From: Candidatus Manganitrophus noduliformans
GTDB lineage: Bacteria > Nitrospirota > Nitrospiria > SBBL01 > Manganitrophaceae
Reading direction: 5' to 3'
DNA: 64,000 nucleotides
Assembly: GCF_012184425.1 (NCBI RefSeq)
Contig: NZ_VTOW01000002.1
Span: 186,001-250,000, forward strand
Made by a program: the position numbers and the translations under genes. Shown piece by piece: positions 62,557-64,000 of the stretch. The notes below the pieces were generated by a model. The model made no database searches, was not told the origin of the DNA, and saw only the letters and a program-made list of their open reading frames with translations. Every line of letters starts with the position of its first letter. The first letter of the stretch is position 1.

Positions 62557-64000
62557 ATGTTCTTATTTCATTTAACGGCCGGACTCGCTCTCACGGCAAT
62601 TACCGTATTCCTTCTCGGACTGTTCGTTCTTATAAGAAAAGGACGTGAACGTTTAGGCGTTCTCTTCTTTCTTTGGTGCCTCTCTATTTCATGGTGGAGC
62701 TTTTTTGAGATTCTCCTTATACAAAGCTCAAATGAAAAATCGGCCCTATTCTGGGGCCGAATTATGCAAGCCGGAGACATGCACCTTCCAACCCTCTTTG
62801 TACATTTCATTTTAACGCTTTTAGGGTTGCAGATCGCTCGTTGGAAACTTATTGCCCTATACGGGGTGAGCACCTTGCTTAGCGTTCTCTGTTTTACTCC
62901 TCTCGTTATCTCGGGTGTGGGGCCAAGCAATCTTTTCTCTTTCTTCATTAAGCCCGGTCCGTTATATATTTATATGATTATTTTTTTCATATCATGTGTG
63001 ATTTACGGACAACTAAAGTTATATCAAGCTTACTCCTCTGCCTCACCCTCGAAAAAAGTTCAAATCGGATATTTCTTCTGGAGTTCAATCGGCGGATGGA
63101 TTGGAGGTTGCGCGAACTTCCTCCTCGTTTATGATATTAAAATCCCCCTTTTAAATGAATACGGCACGTATGCCGTTCCTTTCTTTGCGGTATCCACAAC
63201 CTATTCCATTGTTCGCCATCAACTCATGGATATTCGAACCGTCATTCACATGACCATAATGTGGTTGACAACTTTCTCTTTGGCCCTTATACCGATCCTG
63301 GTCGTCATTTTACCGGCTAAGCGGTGGCTAGCGGATCTTACCAACCTCCAGATTTCCGCTCTGATCTCAGCGTACTTTGTGTTTCTAGTCCTCTACATCA
63401 AAACCGTTCAACCCCGGATCGACCACTTTTTCCAGCGGCGAAAGTATGACATGGAAAAAATCCTGCATGGAATGGTAAAGGAACTCGCTCTGCTCAAGGA
63501 TCTAATGGAACTAACAGAGAAAATTGCGGCCACCATTCGAGAAGCCATGTATGTTTCCCATTCTTCAATCATTCTGTGGGAAAAGAAAAAACAGGGCTAT
63601 CTAAACATCAACGGGCCAAACCAAAATGTCGATCTTTCGACTCATGCTTCTTTTCTCAATTGGATGAAAGTGAAAGATCGCGTCATTGAATGGAATGAGA
63701 TCGAAGCTGAACCCCAATATAAAGAGATTAGAATTCCGGCGCGAAATTATTTCGAAGCGTTGTCAGCCAAGATAGCTCTCCCTCTAGTGCATGAAGATCA
63801 ACTGATCGGCGTCATCAACCTAGGCGAGAAAGATAACCTCAAGCCCTTCACCCGTGAAGATATCGAATTCCTATCGACGCTTCGAGCTCAATCGACCATT
63901 TCACTTTCTAACTCCCTTTTGTACGAAGATGTCCACAAAATGTCCGAAGAGCTCCGGCGCTGGGCCTCGGAGTTGGAAGAAAAGGTTGCTACGCGAACGC
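62557..64000 (+). CDS. Multi-spanning membrane sensor with GAF domain, likely histidine kinase (5' part; runs off the right edge)
   Basis: 481 codons are visible from an ATG with a strong ribosome-binding site (AAAGAGGAGG). About eight hydrophobic helices occupy residues 1-290 ('FHLTAGLALTAITVFLLGLF', 'LAISWWSFFEILL'-type segments, 'YFFWSSIGGWIGGCANFLL'), then 'TVQPRIDHFFQRRKYDMEKI', a GAF domain (about 315-460; 'SAKIALPLVHEDQLIGVINL', 'FTREDIEFLSTLRAQSTISL') and the beginning of a coiled coil ('LRRWASELEEKVATR'). This layout is common in membrane histidine kinases with 7TM-type input, so a HisKA/HATPase core is expected beyond the edge. Codon use is markedly AT-rich compared with neighbours. 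Confidence 0.8.
   Translation, partial: MFLFHLTAGLALTAITVFLLGLFVLIRKGRERLGVLFFLWCLSISWWSFFEILLIQSSNEKSALFWGRIMQAGDMHLPTLFVHFILTLLGLQIARWKLIALYGVSTLLSVLCFTPLVISGVGPSNLFSFFIKPGPLYIYMIIFFISCVIYGQLKLYQAYSSASPSKKVQIGYFFWSSIGGWIGGCANFLLVYDIKIPLLNEYGTYAVPFFAVSTTYSIVRHQLMDIRTVIHMTIMWLTTFSLALIPILVVILPAKRWLADLTNLQISALISAYFVFLVLYIKTVQPRIDHFFQRRKYDMEKILHGMVKELALLKDLMELTEKIAATIREAMYVSHSSIILWEKKKQGYLNINGPNQNVDLSTHASFLNWMKVKDRVIEWNEIEAEPQYKEIRIPARNYFEALSAKIALPLVHEDQLIGVINLGEKDNLKPFTREDIEFLSTLRAQSTISLSNSLLYEDVHKMSEELRRWASELEEKVATRT

Noticed and set aside
1-64000. CRISPR arrays, prophage genes or insertion-sequence transposases
   Set aside because: No regularly spaced repeats and no transposase, integrase or phage structural proteins were found in the reading frames.

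Overview
The window is chromosomal DNA of a GC-rich, two-membraned, non-actinobacterial bacterium. The best guess is a member of the Nitrospirota (Nitrospira or Manganitrophus-like). The reasons are a bacterial 20S proteasome locus carrying a UBact-type (not Pup-type) modifier, outer-membrane systems (CusC/TolC, the PgaA porin), TatA, and a large set of PAS/GAF/GGDEF sensors. This assignment is inferred from gene content; no rRNA is present to settle it. There are no phage genes, transposases or CRISPR arrays.

Layout. 1-11 kb is housekeeping: a TPR lipoprotein, tatA, dnaB, hisZ, serA plus a class V aminotransferase, an AMIN/Amidase_3 cell-wall amidase, truA, lgt, a GerW/DUF2953 pair and an RNase H-like exonuclease. 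11.9-14.1 kb has a PP2C phosphatase and a sigma-54 response regulator. 14.1-17.2 kb is a ribD-hydrolase-ribE operon. 17.3-24 kb has a small unknown gene, ppdK and a glyQ-glyS operon. 24.1-30.3 kb is a pgaABCD exopolysaccharide operon. recO and two related PAS histidine kinases follow, then a scrambled L,D-transpeptidase relic at about 35.1-35.3 kb. 35.4-42.1 kb is a CusABC-type Cu/Ag efflux operon headed by a small Cys-rich secreted protein.

The centrepiece is 43.8-50.3 kb: a sigma-70 promoter drives ARC/Mpa-type ATPase - Dop - UBact - PrcB - PrcA - PafA in one compact operon. All parts for tagging, untagging, unfolding and proteolysis are present. The ATPase appears to start at an ATT codon that standard ORF calling misses. 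An M32 carboxypeptidase is divergent from it.

50.3-55.4 kb is signalling: a receiver/kinase pair, a PilZ protein, and a methyltransferase - membrane histidine kinase - OmpR regulator operon that resembles the PhcBSR quorum-sensing arrangement. 56-59 kb is purM-purN followed by a zinc-ribbon YbjQ-like protein and a TPR protein, then a tRNA-Ala(CGC) whose 3' end is duplicated 163 bp downstream. 59.5-64 kb has a lone receiver, a GGDEF/EAL protein with a degenerate GGDEF site, and the 5' part of an AT-rich multi-spanning GAF histidine kinase that runs off the end.

Two families of intergenic inverted repeats (G-rich 'GGGGCCGGGG/GTGAGGCGTGAGG' arms, and GTAGGGGC...GCCCCTAC hairpins) are scattered between genes and in places intrude into the ends of reading frames.
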